Source: Leptospira saintgironsiae (lineage in GTDB: Bacteria > Spirochaetota > Leptospiria > Leptospirales > Leptospiraceae). Taken from it: a stretch of DNA of 64,000 bases. The translations under genes and the position numbers were made by a program. Every line of letters begins with the position of its first letter. Positions within the stretch are counted from its first letter, which is position 1. This document shows, in pieces, positions 19,784 through 28,734 of this stretch. The stretch lies in assembly GCF_002811765.1 (NCBI RefSeq), contig NZ_NPDR01000007.1, positions 1-64,000 of the forward strand. Direction: 5' to 3'. The notes below the pieces were generated by a model. That model was not told the DNA's origin, ran no database searches, and worked only from the letters and a program-made list of their open reading frames with translations.

Positions 19784-20887
19784 ATGGAAGTTAAGAACGC
19801 CAAGGAACTGAAGCGCCTCTCTAAAGAACTTCAAGAGAACTTTTTAAATCGCTGGAAACTTTTGAATCTAGATAAAGACCAGGATCAGCTTAAATCGTAT
19901 AATGATCGTATCGCAGAACCTAGCTTCTGGGATAACCCTGACCAAGCAAAATCGATCAGCCAAAGAAAAACAGAGTTGGAACGAAAATTAGAACCTTGGG
20001 TCAATATCAGAAGAGATATATTAGATTTTCCTGATTTAGTTGAACTCACTTTTGACGAAAAGGGAGAAGACGGAGTAGACGAACTCAGCTCTGAATACCA
20101 AAGACTAAAATCCGAATTCGAAAGACTAGAACTTTTAGGCGCTCTTAACGAACCAGAAGATATGAAACCTGCCTTCTTAAATATCCATCCGGGTGCGGGT
20201 GGAACAGAAAGCCAGGACTGGGCAGAGATGCTTTTCAGAATGTATCTGAAATATTTCGATAAAAAGGGATACCAATACAGCGTTGTAGACTTCCAAGAAG
20301 GAGACGGCGCTGGGATCAAGAATGCCACCATACATGTGATAGGCGATTTTGCTTACGGATTTATGAAATGCGAGAATGGGGTGCATCGCTTAGTAAGGAT
20401 TTCTCCTTTCGATGCAAATAAACGAAGACATACTTCGTTCGTGTCTGTTCACGTGAGTCCAGAGTTAGATGACGATATAGATATCAAGATAGAAGATAAA
20501 GATATCCGAGTAGATGTATATCGTTCTTCCGGAGCAGGTGGACAGCACGTTAACACAACTGACTCTGCAGTTCGTATTACTCATATTCCAAGTGGCATCG
20601 TGGTCGCTTGCCAAAACGAAAGGTCTCAGATCAAAAACAGAGACACTGCTTTCAAAATGTTAAAAGCAAGACTTTACGAATTGGAGCAAGAAAGATTAAA
20701 AGACGATCTGGAAAAAAAATCCGGAGAAAAGAAAGACATCTCCTGGGGAAGTCAGATCCGTTCTTACGTATTCCATCCGTATAATATGGTGAAAGATCAT
20801 CGTACAGACCAAGAGACCGGAAACGTGCAGGCAGTTATGGACGGAGATATAGAACCGTTCATCATGGCTTACTTAAAAACTCTTTAA
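19784..20887 (+). CDS. prfB: Peptide chain release factor 2
   Basis: A 367-residue RF2 that recognises UGA and UAA and triggers peptide release. The stop-codon tripeptide SPF is in [16 protein letters not shown] and the catalytic GGQ in [20 protein letters not shown]. The N-terminal coiled region runs uninterrupted from the ATG. In many bacteria prfB has an in-frame UGA and a +1 frameshift near codon 25; here the frame is continuous and that autoregulation is absent. The stop overlaps the convergent TetR stop by 4 bases. Confidence 0.97.
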   Translation: MEVKNAKELKRLSKELQENFLNRWKLLNLDKDQDQLKSYNDRIAEPSFWDNPDQAKSISQRKTELERKLEPWVNIRRDILDFPDLVELTFDEKGEDGVDELSSEYQRLKSEFERLELLGALNEPEDMKPAFLNIHPGAGGTESQDWAEMLFRMYLKYFDKKGYQYSVVDFQEGDGAGIKNATIHVIGDFAYGFMKCENGVHRLVRISPFDANKRRHTSFVSVHVSPELDDDIDIKIEDKDIRVDVYRSSGAGGQHVNTTDSAVRITHIPSGIVVACQNERSQIKNRDTAFKMLKARLYELEQERLKDDLEKKSGEKKDISWGSQIRSYVFHPYNMVKDHRTDQETGNVQAVMDGDIEPFIMAYLKTL

Positions 20888-21447
20888 TATTTTTCCTGAA
20901 CTCCTTCTAAGAAGATGGTAACGATCGCATCGAACGCCATCGTATTAGAGTAAGGACTTTGGAATAAGTAAGTCGGATTTAAGATACCGTCCACTGCGGC
21001 TAATAGAATATCGATCGTTAGCTCCGGTGTAACATCTTTTCGTATTTGTCCTGCTTTTTGCCCTTCCCGGAGAAGGTCCGCTAAACTTAATATCCTTTGT
21101 TTACGGAACTCTCTCATGGTCACGAATAAGTCCGGACGAACCATCTCAATATCTTTAGCAAATGTTTTAGACATTTTAGATCCCATATCTGAAATGAAAA
21201 ATAAAATCTCTTTTAAACGATCAATCGGATCCTTTGTCTTATCCTGCAGAACCTTATCAAACTTTGATTGGACCTTGGATCTCATCAGCTCGAAAACAGA
21301 ATCGATCAGTTTGTCCTTAGTATCATAATATTTGTATAATGTTCTTTTGCTAATACCTATATGTTTTGCGATCTGATCTGTATTCGTTTTCGCAAAACCG
21401 GAGGACAAAAAAAGAAGAAAGGTTCTTTCTAAAATTCTTTCTATCAT
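20884..21447 (-). CDS. TetR-family regulator of the HlyD-FtsX-ABC operon
   Basis: A 187-residue TetR repressor. The HTH is at about 1-50: [23 protein letters not shown], then [22 protein letters not shown]. The C-terminal helical domain has no known ligand signature. It is the last gene of a four-gene operon and overlaps the ATPase stop by 4 bases (ATGA), with AAGGGGG as its ribosome-binding site. The likely operators are the two inverted repeats at 24227-24282, which would give negative feedback on the whole operon. Confidence 0.9.
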   Translation of the reverse strand: MIERILERTFLLFLSSGFAKTNTDQIAKHIGISKRTLYKYYDTKDKLIDSVFELMRSKVQSKFDKVLQDKTKDPIDRLKEILFFISDMGSKMSKTFAKDIEMVRPDLFVTMREFRKQRILSLADLLREGQKAGQIRKDVTPELTIDILLAAVDGILNPTYLFQSPYSNTMAFDAIVTIFLEGVQEKY

Positions 21448-22118
21448 TTTTCCCCCTTACCGTTGGAGATCATACCATCCACAAGTTTGATCTGCCTCTT
21501 AGCGGATTTGGCAAAATCAGGATCATGAGTAACCATGATCACTGTAGTTCCTTCCGTCTTGTTGATATCCTTAAAGATATCCATTACAATCTTTGCATTT
21601 GCGGAATCCAAGGCGCCAGTGGGCTCATCAGCAAAAAGATATCTAGGTTTCATTACCAATGCTCTTGCGATCGAAACCCTTTGCATCTGTCCTCCAGAAA
21701 GTTTAGAAGGAATATGATCCAATTTATCTCCTAAATCGAATCGTTTTAAAAGACGGATTGCATCTTCTCTTTTTTCTTTCAGCCTTCCTGCTTTTAAAGC
21801 TGGCATCAGAACATTCTCCAAAGCAGTAAACTCAGGAAGAAGATAATGAAATTGGAATACAAATCCCATATGAAGATTTCTAAAAGAATGTAGATCAGCC
21901 TGAGACAAAGAACTAATCGTTCTTCCATCTATACTAATATTTCCTTGAGAAGGATCATCCAAACTGCTAATCAAATATAAAAGTGTACTTTTTCCGGATC
22001 CTGATTTTCCAGTTAAAGAAACGAATTCGTTTTCTTCGATCTCAAGACTAATCCCTTTGATGATATCCGTAGGGGGTTTGCCAAAACTCTTTTTAACGTT
22101 TTCTAATATAATTCCCAT
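21444..22118 (-). CDS. ABC transporter ATP-binding protein, LolD/MacB type
   Basis: A 224-residue ATPase that powers the adjoining FtsX-type permease. Walker A is [10 protein letters not shown], the Q-loop region is [18 protein letters not shown], the signature is [15 protein letters not shown], Walker B is [13 protein letters not shown] and the switch His is in MVTHDPDFA. The [13 protein letters not shown] form is typical of the LolD/MacB branch, which drives periplasmic mechanotransmission, not transport through the membrane. It abuts the permease with a one-base overlap. Confidence 0.93.
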   Translation of the reverse strand: MGIILENVKKSFGKPPTDIIKGISLEIEENEFVSLTGKSGSGKSTLLYLISSLDDPSQGNISIDGRTISSLSQADLHSFRNLHMGFVFQFHYLLPEFTALENVLMPALKAGRLKEKREDAIRLLKRFDLGDKLDHIPSKLSGGQMQRVSIARALVMKPRYLFADEPTGALDSANAKIVMDIFKDINKTEGTTVIMVTHDPDFAKSAKRQIKLVDGMISNGKGEK

Positions 22119-23365
22119 TATTCCCCCCGAATGATCTCTATAGGAGAAAGTTTACTCGCGGATCTTGCAGGAAAAATACTCGCGATCAAAGTTGCAATAA
22201 ATGCGAGTAAGAATGCTTGAAAATAAATAGAAGGTGCAAATGAAACCATCATCATACCGGATTTGGTCTGCATAAGAGGATTTGAAAAAGATACATGCTC
22301 TAACCTTCTGCAGATCAGATTGCCGAGAAACATTCCGAAAACTCCTCCAGCCACTCCCAATATCAAACCTTGGATCAGAAATATTTTCAGAATGTCTTTT
22401 GCTTCGTATCCAATAGACCTAAGGATCGCGATTTCCCTTCTCTTTTGTCCGATCACAATATTTAGAATATTATAAATCCCGAATCCTGCTACGAGTAAGA
22501 TTGTTCCGACCAAAGCGTAGCGGATCGCATCTTGCATTTTAAATAAGGAAATGAACGTGGCATTTACATCTTCCCAGCTTTGCACCTTTACATCTCCGGA
22601 TTCAGACCATTCTCTAGCCTTAGGAGTCGCTTTAGAAACGTCTTTAAGACGAACTGCAATATCGCTGATCCGATTTGGAGTTTGATTTAAACTTTGGACA
22701 TCTCCCAAATTTGCAAAAGCAGTACTATCATCTATCGCCTTATTTCCCATTTGAAAAGAAGCAGCTATTTTAAAAGGAATCGGTTCAGACTTACCTGTGC
22801 TGATATAAACTGTATCAGAGATCCTGGCTCCGAGTAAAAGTCTTAAGCCTTCTCCAATTACAAGTTTATTCCCACTTTCTTTAATTTCTAAAAAGTCGCC
22901 TTGGATAATATTCTCATTAATCCTGGCGACTTTGGCTTGGAACTCAGGTTTGACTCCAATGATCCTTCCGGCTTCTGCAATCTTTCCTCTTCTATATATT
23001 ACTTTTATCTGAAGTTGAGGAGAACTCGCTTCTACTTCCGGATCCGAGGCAACTTTCTTTTGCCATCCTGCCTGGTTCTCAATCTGTTCAGTGTCCCTTC
23101 TTCCTGAAGGTGGAACGGACCAGAAAGGAATTTCCTTAGAATGAAAAAGCACCTGATCTAGATCCTTCTCACCTATAATTTTTACCTGAGAAGAGATCCT
23201 TATATGCGCATCATTATTCACAAGTTGATCTATCAGATATTCTCTTAAGCCCAACATGATCCCTGAGATCACTATATAAGCAGTTGCTCCTAGAATAATC
23301 CCGAGTAAGGTAAGAAGAGTTTGCTTTTTACGGGCAGACATCTGCCTAAGAGCGATAAATAACAT
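22118..23365 (-). CDS. FtsX/MacB-type ABC permease
   Basis: A 415-residue permease. One membrane helix lies at about 15-38, a large periplasmic domain fills about 40-270, and three helices form the C-terminal FtsX core (about 275-410): [34 protein letters not shown], then [21 protein letters not shown]. This is the MacB/LolC/LolE layout. AGGAGGATAAATAG gives a strong ribosome-binding site, and the ATG directly follows the HlyD stop. With the adaptor and ATPase it should form an exporter or lipoprotein/lipid mover; the cargo is unknown. Confidence 0.92.
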   Translation of the reverse strand: MLFIALRQMSARKKQTLLTLLGIILGATAYIVISGIMLGLREYLIDQLVNNDAHIRISSQVKIIGEKDLDQVLFHSKEIPFWSVPPSGRRDTEQIENQAGWQKKVASDPEVEASSPQLQIKVIYRRGKIAEAGRIIGVKPEFQAKVARINENIIQGDFLEIKESGNKLVIGEGLRLLLGARISDTVYISTGKSEPIPFKIAASFQMGNKAIDDSTAFANLGDVQSLNQTPNRISDIAVRLKDVSKATPKAREWSESGDVKVQSWEDVNATFISLFKMQDAIRYALVGTILLVAGFGIYNILNIVIGQKRREIAILRSIGYEAKDILKIFLIQGLILGVAGGVFGMFLGNLICRRLEHVSFSNPLMQTKSGMMMVSFAPSIYFQAFLLAFIATLIASIFPARSASKLSPIEIIRGE

Positions 23366-24184
23366 CTATTTATCCTCCTGGACGAGTACCTTATCTCCTA
23401 AACTTACATCTCCAGAAACAAGCTCGGCGTATTCACCATTTGTAAGACCAGTTTCGATCTCCTTAACACGAATTTTACCGTTTTCTAATATTTTAATTTT
23501 CCCAGACTGGATGCCCTTAATCGGAACTAATATAACATTTTCTTTACTCGAAGTTTCAATAGCAATATCTGCAGTCATCCCAGGAAGTATTTCACTAGGA
23601 ATTCCGATTGGAGTGATATGAACTTGGAATTGTCCGTCTGCTGGATATACTGACTTCACTTCCCCTGCGAAGTTTTTGTCTCCCAATGCTTCAAAACGAA
23701 TTCGAACCTTCTGCCCTTTTTTAACCTTTACTGCACCCTTCTCTTCTAAAGATACAGTCAGGTATCTTTTCTTCAGATCCATCACAGTTACCACTGGCGT
23801 TTGAGGAACCACAGTTTCTTTAGTCTCGTATGCAACGTTAGTTACTACTCCAGCAAAAGGAGACTTCATCGTTCCAAAACTGTCGAATTCAACAAGAGGA
23901 CTTCCTTCTTGGACCTGATCCCCTTCTTCTACATAAATTTTTCGAATGGCGGAAGGTATCGCAACCCTGAGATGATAGACTTCCGAAGAACTGACAGTCG
24001 CGAGTCCATATACTGATTCAATGATAGAGCCTTGGATAATCTCTGAGGTGCCTGTGTTGGAATTCCTACCTCTCCAAACAAAGAGAATTAAAAGCAAGAT
24101 TATCGGAAGAATGCCCCAAACTAGAAGTTTAGGTCTTTCTTTGAGCTGAAGGATCCAACGATCAAATGGAAGTGAAATTTTCAT
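23366..24184 (-). CDS. HlyD-family periplasmic adaptor
   Basis: A 272-residue membrane-fusion protein, first gene of the operon. An N-terminal helix (about 18-38) anchors it. A short lipoyl-like barrel follows (IRKIYVEEGDQVQEGSPLVEF, then VVTVMDLKKRYLTVSLEE), and then beta-barrel sequence with KVRIRFEALGDKNFAGEVKSVYPADGQF. There is almost no alpha-hairpin, so the protein is short for a tripartite efflux adaptor and may not reach an outer-membrane channel. The ribosome-binding site AGGATAAGG partly lies in a small hairpin (24193-24207). Confidence 0.9.
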   Translation of the reverse strand: MKISLPFDRWILQLKERPKLLVWGILPIILLLILFVWRGRNSNTGTSEIIQGSIIESVYGLATVSSSEVYHLRVAIPSAIRKIYVEEGDQVQEGSPLVEFDSFGTMKSPFAGVVTNVAYETKETVVPQTPVVTVMDLKKRYLTVSLEEKGAVKVKKGQKVRIRFEALGDKNFAGEVKSVYPADGQFQVHITPIGIPSEILPGMTADIAIETSSKENVILVPIKGIQSGKIKILENGKIRVKEIETGLTNGEYAELVSGDVSLGDKVLVQEDK

Positions 24185-24192
24185 GGCCTTAT

Positions 24193-24207
24193 CCTAGTAT
24201 CACTAGG
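24193..24207 (-). promoter_or_regulatory. Hairpin touching the HlyD ribosome-binding site
   Basis: CCTAGT and ACTAGG are perfect 6-bp arms around a 3-base centre, 9 bases upstream of the HlyD start. On the transcript the AGG of the Shine-Dalgarno region AGGATAAGG is part of one arm, so folding could reduce translation. It could equally be a binding site for a regulator. Confidence 0.4.
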
Positions 24208-24226
24208 ACGGATCCAATCCAAAAAA

Positions 24227-24282
24227 GTAAACTATTTTATTGTATTATAGTTTACATATAAATATGCCATATTGGCATATTT
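24227..24282 (-). promoter_or_regulatory. Promoter with two inverted-repeat operators for the HlyD operon
   Basis: Two perfect inverted repeats lie here. GTAAACTAT/ATAGTTTAC (24227-24235 and 24247-24255) has an 11-base spacer. AAATATGCCA/TGGCATATTT (24260-24269 and 24273-24282) has a 3-base spacer. On the minus strand a perfect TATAAT (24249-24244) lies within the first, and the second covers where a -35 would be. The operon's own TetR protein is the natural candidate to bind. The divergent DoxX gene (24428) may share the control. Confidence 0.7.
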
Positions 24283-24320
24283 AAAAATTCTCAAATTATC
24301 TGCCGATATTGAACCGCAGT

Positions 24321-24335
24321 GTAGGAGTTTCCTAC
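24321..24335. repeat. GTAGGA/TCCTAC short palindrome
   Basis: GTAGGA-gtt-TCCTAC, a 6-bp inverted repeat between divergent genes. It belongs to a short intergenic family with 24813-24828, where the spacer is GT. The leptospiral character of these palindromes is from memory. Confidence 0.5.
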
Positions 24336-24427
24336 AATCCGATAGCAATCAACAATCTACTCCGATTTATATTTACAACTGAAGAAGAATTAATAACTAT
24401 ATCGAATCTCGAAATCAGAGGATCTAT

Positions 24428-24799
24428 ATGAACAAAACAGTTATTAAAGTTTTATATTGGGCAACAACAGGTCTTATCGCTGTTGGAAATTTATTTGGAG
24501 CTTATGCATATACAAGCCAAAGCCCACAGGTTTTAGAGGGGCTTGCTCATCTAGGTTATCCTGGATATCTTGCTTTAATTTTGGGGCCTGCGAAGGGCTT
24601 GAGCGCACTCGCACTTCTTTATCCTAAATTTCCAAGGCTGAAAGAATGGGCTTATGCTGGAGTCACCTTCAACGTATTAGGTGCTGGACTTTCTCATCTT
24701 CTTGCAAAAGATCCAAACTTTGCGACTCCATTTATTTTCTTAGTTTTGGTTGCTGTTTCTTATACTACTTGGAGAAAGTTAGAAGCTGATAAAGCTTAA
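24428..24799 (+). CDS. DoxX-like four-helix membrane protein
   Basis: A 123-residue membrane protein with four hydrophobic helices, length and layout typical of the DoxX-like family: LYWATTGLIAVGNLFGAYAY, LGYPGYLALILGPAKGLSALALL, then AYAGVTFNVLGAGLSHLLA. DoxX-type proteins are linked to quinone or thiol redox and stress functions, but the role of this branch is not settled. AGAGGATCTAT precedes the ATG. It diverges from the HlyD operon and shares its 243-base control region. Confidence 0.8.
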   Translation: MNKTVIKVLYWATTGLIAVGNLFGAYAYTSQSPQVLEGLAHLGYPGYLALILGPAKGLSALALLYPKFPRLKEWAYAGVTFNVLGAGLSHLLAKDPNFATPFIFLVLVAVSYTTWRKLEADKA

Positions 24800-24812
24800 G
24801 TAACGATCTTTT

Positions 24813-24828
24813 TGTAGGAGTTCCTACA
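24813..24828. repeat. TGTAGGA-GT-TCCTACA palindrome
   Basis: Seven-bp arms around a GT centre, 14 bases after the DoxX stop and next to the end of repeat copy C. In copy B the corresponding downstream side carries the TGTTGG palindrome, so small palindromes seem associated with these elements. Confidence 0.55.
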
Positions 24829-24840
24829 TGTGTCAAGGCT

Positions 24841-24998
24841 CCCCCACCCCTTCGCAGTGACAATAGGAGCGAGAAGACGACCGCGTTGCGAGTCGGTGAT
24901 CGATAGGTCATACGAGCGGGCCACTTTGGGTACTCGCTCAGTATGATCGAAAGCATTTTTCTAAAAACGACCCCCACCCTGCATTGGGATTGGGGGGA
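24841..24998 (-). repeat. Dispersed intergenic repeat, copy C
   Basis: Read on the minus strand, this segment reproduces copy B (141-306) block by block: the GGGTGGGGG hairpin arm, an AAAATGCTTTCGATCATAC stretch, a CTCGTATG block, CACCGACTCG, TCTTCTCGCTCC and CTGCGAAGGGG. It is diverged, with small insertions and deletions. It lies in the 470-base gene-free interval between the DoxX and cyclase genes. I see no credible protein-coding gene in the interval. Confidence 0.65.
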
Positions 24999-25065
24999 GT
25001 GGCTTGTGGGAGAGCCTCCGCTCCTGTATCATAAATTTCTAATCCTTTCAATCAAATTTTGCACC

Positions 25066-25091
25066 TCTAATGTTGGAGCTCCAACATTAGA
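25066..25091. repeat. 26-bp perfect palindrome with TGTTGGAGCTCCAACA core
   Basis: Perfect 26-bp palindrome with core TGTTGGAGCTCCAACA. It shares length and TGTTGG arms with 392-417. An AAATTTCTAA block before it and its inverse TTAGAAATTT after it extend the symmetry. Confidence 0.7.
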
Positions 25092-25186
25092 AATTTTCTT
25101 GCAAACAGGTAATGTCCCTTATCTGCCCCGTAATGCTGCCCTTGATAAACGCTTACTGCTATCTCATTCGCGAGGGATCGAGCCGG

Positions 25187-25219
25187 GGTCACAAAAATCG
25201 CGAAGGCGATTTTTTGACC
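25187..25219. terminator. Strong hairpin with GAAG loop, possible cyclase terminator
   Basis: AAAAATCGC (25193-25201) and GCGATTTTT (25206-25214) form a perfect 9-bp stem with a GAAG loop. With C192 bulged, five further pairs reach 25187/25219. It lies about 50 bases past the cyclase stop on the minus strand and has A/T-rich arms in both directions, so it could terminate minus-strand transcripts. It could also be a structured remnant of the repeat block. Confidence 0.4.
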
Positions 25220-25269
25220 GGAGGTGAGAGCCCGGTCCGAGCGTAGCGAGAGACGCGACCAAATCGTTC

Positions 25270-26628
25270 TTAAAAAGAAACGATTGGTTCTCTTCTTCCG
25301 AATTGTTTGCCGTATTCTTCCCAGAATTTTCCGTTTGGGTTCCGAGGATTTTTTCGATCTCTGAATTCTGGTTTTAATCCTAATAGAAAATACATCGCAG
25401 TTTTTTGTTTGTTCTTCACCGGAAGTTTTCCGCGAGACTTGAATTGAAAATATTCATCGGTTAAATCCACGATGGATTGGGTCACGTTTACTTTTCCAGG
25501 TTCGCTATTGGATTCCATTCGGCTAGCGAGATTGACTGTGTCTCCCCAGACATCGTATGAAAATTTTCGTGCGCCGATTACTCCTGCGACTAAGGGGCCG
25601 GAGTGAATTCCAATTCTTGCCTTCCAGTTAGGGCCTTTTTTTAATTTTGATAATTCTTCCAGACGTTCAAGCATTTCTAATGCTGCGAGTAGGCTATCAA
25701 CTGCATGAGAAGATCTATAGGAAGGAACTCCGGCTACGCACATATATGCGTCTCCGATTGTTTTCAATTTTTCTAATCTATGTGTTTCGGTGACAGAGTC
25801 GAAATGCCTAAAACAAAAATCTAATTCTTTTACTAGATCGTTCGGTGTAAGTTTTTCGGCGATAGAAGTGAAGCCATAAAAATCTGTGAATAGAACAGTG
25901 GCTTGGGTGATTAATCTTGGTTCGGAACTTCCTGTTTTTTTGAGTTCTTCTGCTGTTTCGCGTGGGAGTATATTCAATAATAATAATTCTGTTTTCGCTT
26001 TCTCTTCCTTGAGAGAACGGTCTGCTTCCCAAGCTGCTTGTGCCAATTCTTTACCGATGAATGAAAACCATGCGACCACCAGGACCAAACTAGTAAAATA
26101 AAAGTAACTTCTGTATTTTGGTTCTAAGCTAAGGATTGGATCGAAAAAATAAGGTATGATATGAACAGCAACAAACAAAAGCGCAAGTGCGGCTTCCATT
26201 AGGTAGATGTATTTCTTTTCTTCCGGAGGAAATATATAAAAGGGAAATGCAAAACTTGCAATAATGTATAGATCTAACCCTGCTTCTTGAGGCAGGATCC
26301 TGGAGATCATCAAGAGTTGCATTGTTCCTACGGCTGCTAGTAATAGTCTTGCGGCCTTGTGCGAACGAATAAAATTCAAGAATAGCACGAATGCATATCC
26401 GAATACATTTAGTGTCCAAAGTAAATATAGCCAGATTGGGAATGTTAACCCAAAGGCAGTGAATACAATATAATAAACTAATGTAAATATTGCCGTGATC
26501 AACACTACAGCGTTGGTGGCGACTATGTATCTTGCTCCTGGTGCGTCTTCTACTCCTATCGATAATAGTTTTTTCCAGATCCTTTCAGGGATCCGGCAAT
26601 ATTCGAATAAGGTCTTAAAAACGCTCAT
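25270..26628 (-). CDS. Membrane-anchored class III adenylate/guanylate cyclase
   Basis: A 452-residue protein. About six hydrophobic helices fill residues 30-195, a short helix-rich linker follows, and the class III cyclase domain covers about 240-430. Substrate and metal residues are visible in VLFTDFYGFTSIAEKLTPNDLV, LKTIGDAYMCVAGVP, KARIGIHSGPLVAGVIG and YDVWGDTVNLASRME. It makes a cyclic nucleotide from ATP (or GTP) in response to an unknown membrane signal. A hairpin (AATCGTT..AACGATT) spans the stop codon. Confidence 0.92.
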   Translation of the reverse strand: MSVFKTLFEYCRIPERIWKKLLSIGVEDAPGARYIVATNAVVLITAIFTLVYYIVFTAFGLTFPIWLYLLWTLNVFGYAFVLFLNFIRSHKAARLLLAAVGTMQLLMISRILPQEAGLDLYIIASFAFPFYIFPPEEKKYIYLMEAALALLFVAVHIIPYFFDPILSLEPKYRSYFYFTSLVLVVAWFSFIGKELAQAAWEADRSLKEEKAKTELLLLNILPRETAEELKKTGSSEPRLITQATVLFTDFYGFTSIAEKLTPNDLVKELDFCFRHFDSVTETHRLEKLKTIGDAYMCVAGVPSYRSSHAVDSLLAALEMLERLEELSKLKKGPNWKARIGIHSGPLVAGVIGARKFSYDVWGDTVNLASRMESNSEPGKVNVTQSIVDLTDEYFQFKSRGKLPVKNKQKTAMYFLLGLKPEFRDRKNPRNPNGKFWEEYGKQFGRREPIVSF

Positions 26629-26668
26629 AGGCGACTATTTCGCAGGAATTTTGGAATGTTGGAAATAC

Positions 26669-27226
26669 TTATTTATCCAAAGAAAATAGATATTTCGTAT
26701 TTTTCTCTACGACCGGTTCATAAATTTCCATAGAAGCTTTTCCATTCATATCACAACCTTTTTCTATACAGGCCTTCATAAGTTCCGGATAAACTTTAAA
26801 AATTCCAAGGAAGATAGAAACAAAACTTTTCAGAGGAAAGTCAGCTGTTAGATATTTTTTCTTTTCGATAACCTTGTATTTTAAAGGTAAAGAAAATCCC
26901 GAAGGAATTTCAGTGATTGGCTCTGAAAACAAAGCACCTACTTCGCATCTTAATTTTTCTTCCGGAACAGTATTCGGATTATCCTTATAGATACCGAACA
27001 TTTTATAATTCTTAAGTCCCTTCTCCGGAAATTCTTTTTGGATGGCTTCGAAAGTTTCTCCTACATTCCTATAATTTCCCACTCTGTCATGAGATAGAAC
27101 ATAGAACGGTCCTAATGTTTCTTCCTTTACCTGAACAGGATCGAATGCACCCAGATAATAAGAATAACCAACGCCTGAAACGACTAAAGCAAGAATAGCA
27201 CCTAGAAAAATTTTCAACTTCATCAT
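26669..27226 (-). CDS. Membrane-anchored GyrI-like (TEX264-type) protein
   Basis: A 185-residue protein: one N-terminal helix (about 5-25), then a domain like the GyrI/AraC-effector-binding fold ([38 protein letters not shown]). The layout, one anchor plus one GyrI-like domain, resembles eukaryotic TEX264. GyrI-like folds bind small molecules or hydrolyse cyclopropanoids in some cases. CCGGAGTTT precedes the ATG. It lies between the cyclase and adenosine deaminase genes, all minus, with gaps of 40-55 bases. Confidence 0.6.
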   Translation of the reverse strand: MMKLKIFLGAILALVVSGVGYSYYLGAFDPVQVKEETLGPFYVLSHDRVGNYRNVGETFEAIQKEFPEKGLKNYKMFGIYKDNPNTVPEEKLRCEVGALFSEPITEIPSGFSLPLKYKVIEKKKYLTADFPLKSFVSIFLGIFKVYPELMKACIEKGCDMNGKASMEIYEPVVEKNTKYLFSLDK

Positions 27227-27280
27227 AAACTCCGGAAGGAAATTCTAAGCGAAGTACGATACTGATTGCAAGAAAGAAAT

Positions 27281-28615
27281 TTATTGGACGCTGTGTTCTA
27301 AGAGCCCGTATTTCTCTTTTACTTTTTTGATCTGGACTTCCATATCCTTCCAAAGTGTTTCTTTTTGAGGATGGAAGGTGGCATATACACCTTGTCGGAT
27401 CAGATCTACGATCTCATCCAAGGAGAAGTCCAAAAATCTCCAAAGTTTGAAATATTCGTAAGTTAGGTTAACATTAAATATCTCAGGGTCATCCGTATTA
27501 ATACATAGTGGAAGACCTTGGTCATAATAATAACGAACAGGGTGATTTTGCTCTTTACGAACATATTTTCCGGTAAACACGTTAGACGTAACACAAATCT
27601 CTATTGGGATCTTGTTTTCTCTCAGATAATTTACCAGTTCAGGATCTTGGATGGCAGAAGTTCCGTGACCTATACGTTCCGCCTTACAAAGTTCTACAGC
27701 TTCCCAAATTGCCCAAGGACCATCGTCTTCTCCTGAGTGAGCAACTGTTCTAAGTCCTGCTTCTTTAGCTTTTTTAAATACTTCTGCGTAATCTCGAGCA
27801 GGTCCCATAAGCTCTGCTCCGCCTAAACCAATTCCGATCACTTCTTTATGTTTAAGTTTAAGAACTCTATTTAGATTGTTCATCGCATTTTCAGGACCAA
27901 ATGATCTGGAAACGTCTACAAGAAGTCGGATCTCAATGCCATCCTTCTCCTTTTCCTCTCTAATACCTTCCACAAGTTGGCTTACCATTTCGTCGAAATC
28001 CAAACCGTTTTGGATAAACTTAGAAGGAGCGAAGAACACTTCAGTATATAAGATCCGATTTGCTCTCATATACTCGGCAAGGCTTCCCACAAAATAATAA
28101 AGGTCGGCAGGTTCTTTCACCAAACTTTGGATGAAGAAGAATACTTGGATAAAACCGTTTAGATCCTTAAAATTAAACTTAGCTTCAAACTCTTCGTCGC
28201 TGAGTTGGATCCCATTTTTAACCATGAGTTTTTTCATGGTGTCCTTATTGACGCAAGCCTCTAAATGAAGATGGATCTCCGTCTTAGGCAATTCTCTGAT
28301 TAAATTGATAACATCCTGGTCTTGTAACTTTTTGGAAGAAAGATCTGCAGGTTCCAAAAATGCGGAAGCAGTTCTCTGCCCAGAATCATAAGCATCAGAG
28401 TCACCTAAAAGCCAACGAGGCGGATCTGAAATCTCGAGATCCAAAAGTCGGATCCTTTCGTTCAGTAGATTATTGATCTGTTTGTCGAAAGAAATTTGAA
28501 GGGAAGAAGAATAAGGCCGGTCTGCTGGGAGTCTGCTCTTCAGACGGTTTAATTCGGAGACATCCCGGTCTAAGATCCGGATTCTTTCCAAAATTTCTGA
28601 GAAGGTCACGCCCAC
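27281..28615 (-). CDS. Adenosine deaminase-family protein with N-terminal extension
   Basis: A 444-residue amidohydrolase, GTG start. Zinc and catalytic residues of the adenosine/AMP deaminase family are present: the HxH of TEIHLHLEAC, AHSGEDDGP, ERIGHGTS and CINTDDPEIF. Known members convert adenosine to inosine. About 105 extra residues precede the domain: a helical region (ILERIRILDRDVSELNRLKS) and a low-complexity linker. HLEAC replaces the usual HLDG, so the substrate may differ. Another GTG at 28609 is possible. Confidence 0.85.
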   Translation of the reverse strand: MGVTFSEILERIRILDRDVSELNRLKSRLPADRPYSSSLQISFDKQINNLLNERIRLLDLEISDPPRWLLGDSDAYDSGQRTASAFLEPADLSSKKLQDQDVINLIRELPKTEIHLHLEACVNKDTMKKLMVKNGIQLSDEEFEAKFNFKDLNGFIQVFFFIQSLVKEPADLYYFVGSLAEYMRANRILYTEVFFAPSKFIQNGLDFDEMVSQLVEGIREEKEKDGIEIRLLVDVSRSFGPENAMNNLNRVLKLKHKEVIGIGLGGAELMGPARDYAEVFKKAKEAGLRTVAHSGEDDGPWAIWEAVELCKAERIGHGTSAIQDPELVNYLRENKIPIEICVTSNVFTGKYVRKEQNHPVRYYYDQGLPLCINTDDPEIFNVNLTYEYFKLWRFLDFSLDEIVDLIRQGVYATFHPQKETLWKDMEVQIKKVKEKYGLLEHSVQ

Positions 28616-28734
28616 GGAAGCAAGGTAAGTAAAACCCCGTCGGATTTCAATTCAGAAAAAGATTCTGAAGGTTTTCCCCTTATCTTTTCCGGAAATCTTC
28701 CGATCCTAAAAGAAGCGCCGGAGGATTTTGTCTC

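Noticed and set aside
19784..19880. Programmed +1 frameshift in prfB
   Set aside because: The reading frame is continuous, with no in-frame TGA at the usual place.
24943..25227. 94-codon frame through repeat copy C
   Set aside because: It runs through a palindrome and hairpin, and shows no family resemblance.
25140..25265. tRNA-like gene in the structured repeat
   Set aside because: The hairpins do not form a cloverleaf, and no T-loop GGTTC-type box or acceptor stem was found.
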